From Planktothrix sp. FACHB-1365 (GTDB lineage: Bacteria > Cyanobacteriota > Cyanobacteriia > Cyanobacteriales > Microcoleaceae): a stretch of 64,000 bases of DNA. Each line of letters begins with the position of its first letter. The first letter of the stretch is position 1. This document shows, one piece after another, positions 63,892-64,000 of the stretch. The stretch lies in the NCBI RefSeq assembly GCF_014697575.1, contig NZ_JACJSC010000024.1:38931-102930 (forward strand), written 5' to 3'. Made by a program: the position numbers and the translations under genes. Under the pieces are notes generated by a model. It was not told the origin of the DNA and ran no database searches. It worked only from the letters and a program-made list of their open reading frames with translations.

Positions 63892-64000
63892 CATTTGTTA
63901 ACAAATACATAAGTTAAGATAATTTCTTAACCAAGGCGTATCAACCAATGCACGAAGGAAAATCCCTCGCGCACCATTTAGATCCCTGTCCATCTTTAAT
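63880..64000 (-). mobile_element. IS200/IS605-type element, one end only
   Basis: DNA with no cheB similarity starts near 63880 and contains the 3' end of a tnpB reading on the minus strand. The palindrome ATTTGTTAACAAAT (63893-63906) overlaps the tnpB stop and may be part of the terminal hairpin. The element continues outside the window, so size, partner tnpA and family subgroup are unknown. Confidence 0.7.
63898..64000 (-). CDS. tnpB: TnpB (OrfB) C-terminal fragment
   Basis: 34 codons visible, ending in TAA at 63898-63900. The residues MDRDLNGARGIFLRAL, then VDTPWLRNYLNLCIC, are the C-terminus of a TnpB of the IS605/IS1341 type; DRDLNGAR contains the last RuvC aspartate. TnpB is an RNA-guided nuclease that promotes retention of its transposon. 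The start and main part lie beyond the right edge. Confidence 0.85.
   Translation of the reverse strand, partial: LKMDRDLNGARGIFLRALVDTPWLRNYLNLCIC

Overview
The window reads as chromosome of a filamentous, low-GC cyanobacterium. The evidence is psbN and psbH, a Mg-type HemB, cyanobacteria-restricted families (DUF3146, DUF3747, GUN4), a bacteriophytochrome with an Rcp1-type response regulator, many GCGATCGC (HIP1-like) octamers, and interspersed palindromes and heptanucleotide tandem repeats typical of this group. The codon use and repeat types resemble Planktothrix/Oscillatoria relatives, but the genus is an inference.

Layout. 1-5.5 kb: a DASH cryptochrome cut by the window edge, a 36-aa conserved-looking mini-protein, a DEDDh-exonuclease/ATPase fusion, and an exported protein with two GUN4 domains. 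5.5-9.6 kb: a minus-strand operon pdxA - MFS transporter - JAMM protease - moeZ. 9.6-26 kb: a signalling island with a 2379-aa CBS/PAS/GAF histidine kinase, three tandem response-regulator fusions, the decayed end of a fourth kinase, and a bacteriophytochrome/Rcp1-like/REC-kinase set. 26-33 kb: hemB and pta, two small exported proteins, wrecked copies of a CadD-like transporter and of another small membrane protein, DUF1003 and tRNA-Ser. 33-42 kb: a phosphoesterase, a wHTH-PAS regulator, a non-coding region with four phased DnaA-box-like 11-mers, nadA, aroC, psbN/psbH, tatA and pth.

42-64 kb: a single-chain methyltransferase-nuclease (restriction-modification) fusion, a Crp-family regulator, a membrane alpha/beta hydrolase, an operon of HAD phosphatase - patatin - RnfD/NqrB-like protein - DUF2330, recQ, DUF427, recJ, a two-gene HEPN-STAND ATPase + WD40 module, a truncated Uma2 gene, a CheR-PAS protein, and a cheB interrupted by an IS200/IS605-type element whose tnpB end leaves the window.

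How it works together. The signalling island combines light sensing (phytochrome, LOV-like and CBCR-like domains), phosphorelay and c-di-GMP hydrolysis. The HEPN-STAND/WD40 pair, the RM fusion and perhaps the exonuclease-ATPase are candidate genome-defence genes. The strongest less obvious signals are the HEPN-STAND/WD40 module, the 11-bp-phased DnaA-box-like array at 34822-34863, the tnpB-interrupted cheB, and the giant sensor with a cysteine-less LOV-like PAS. All assignments were made by eye from motifs; no database search was run.
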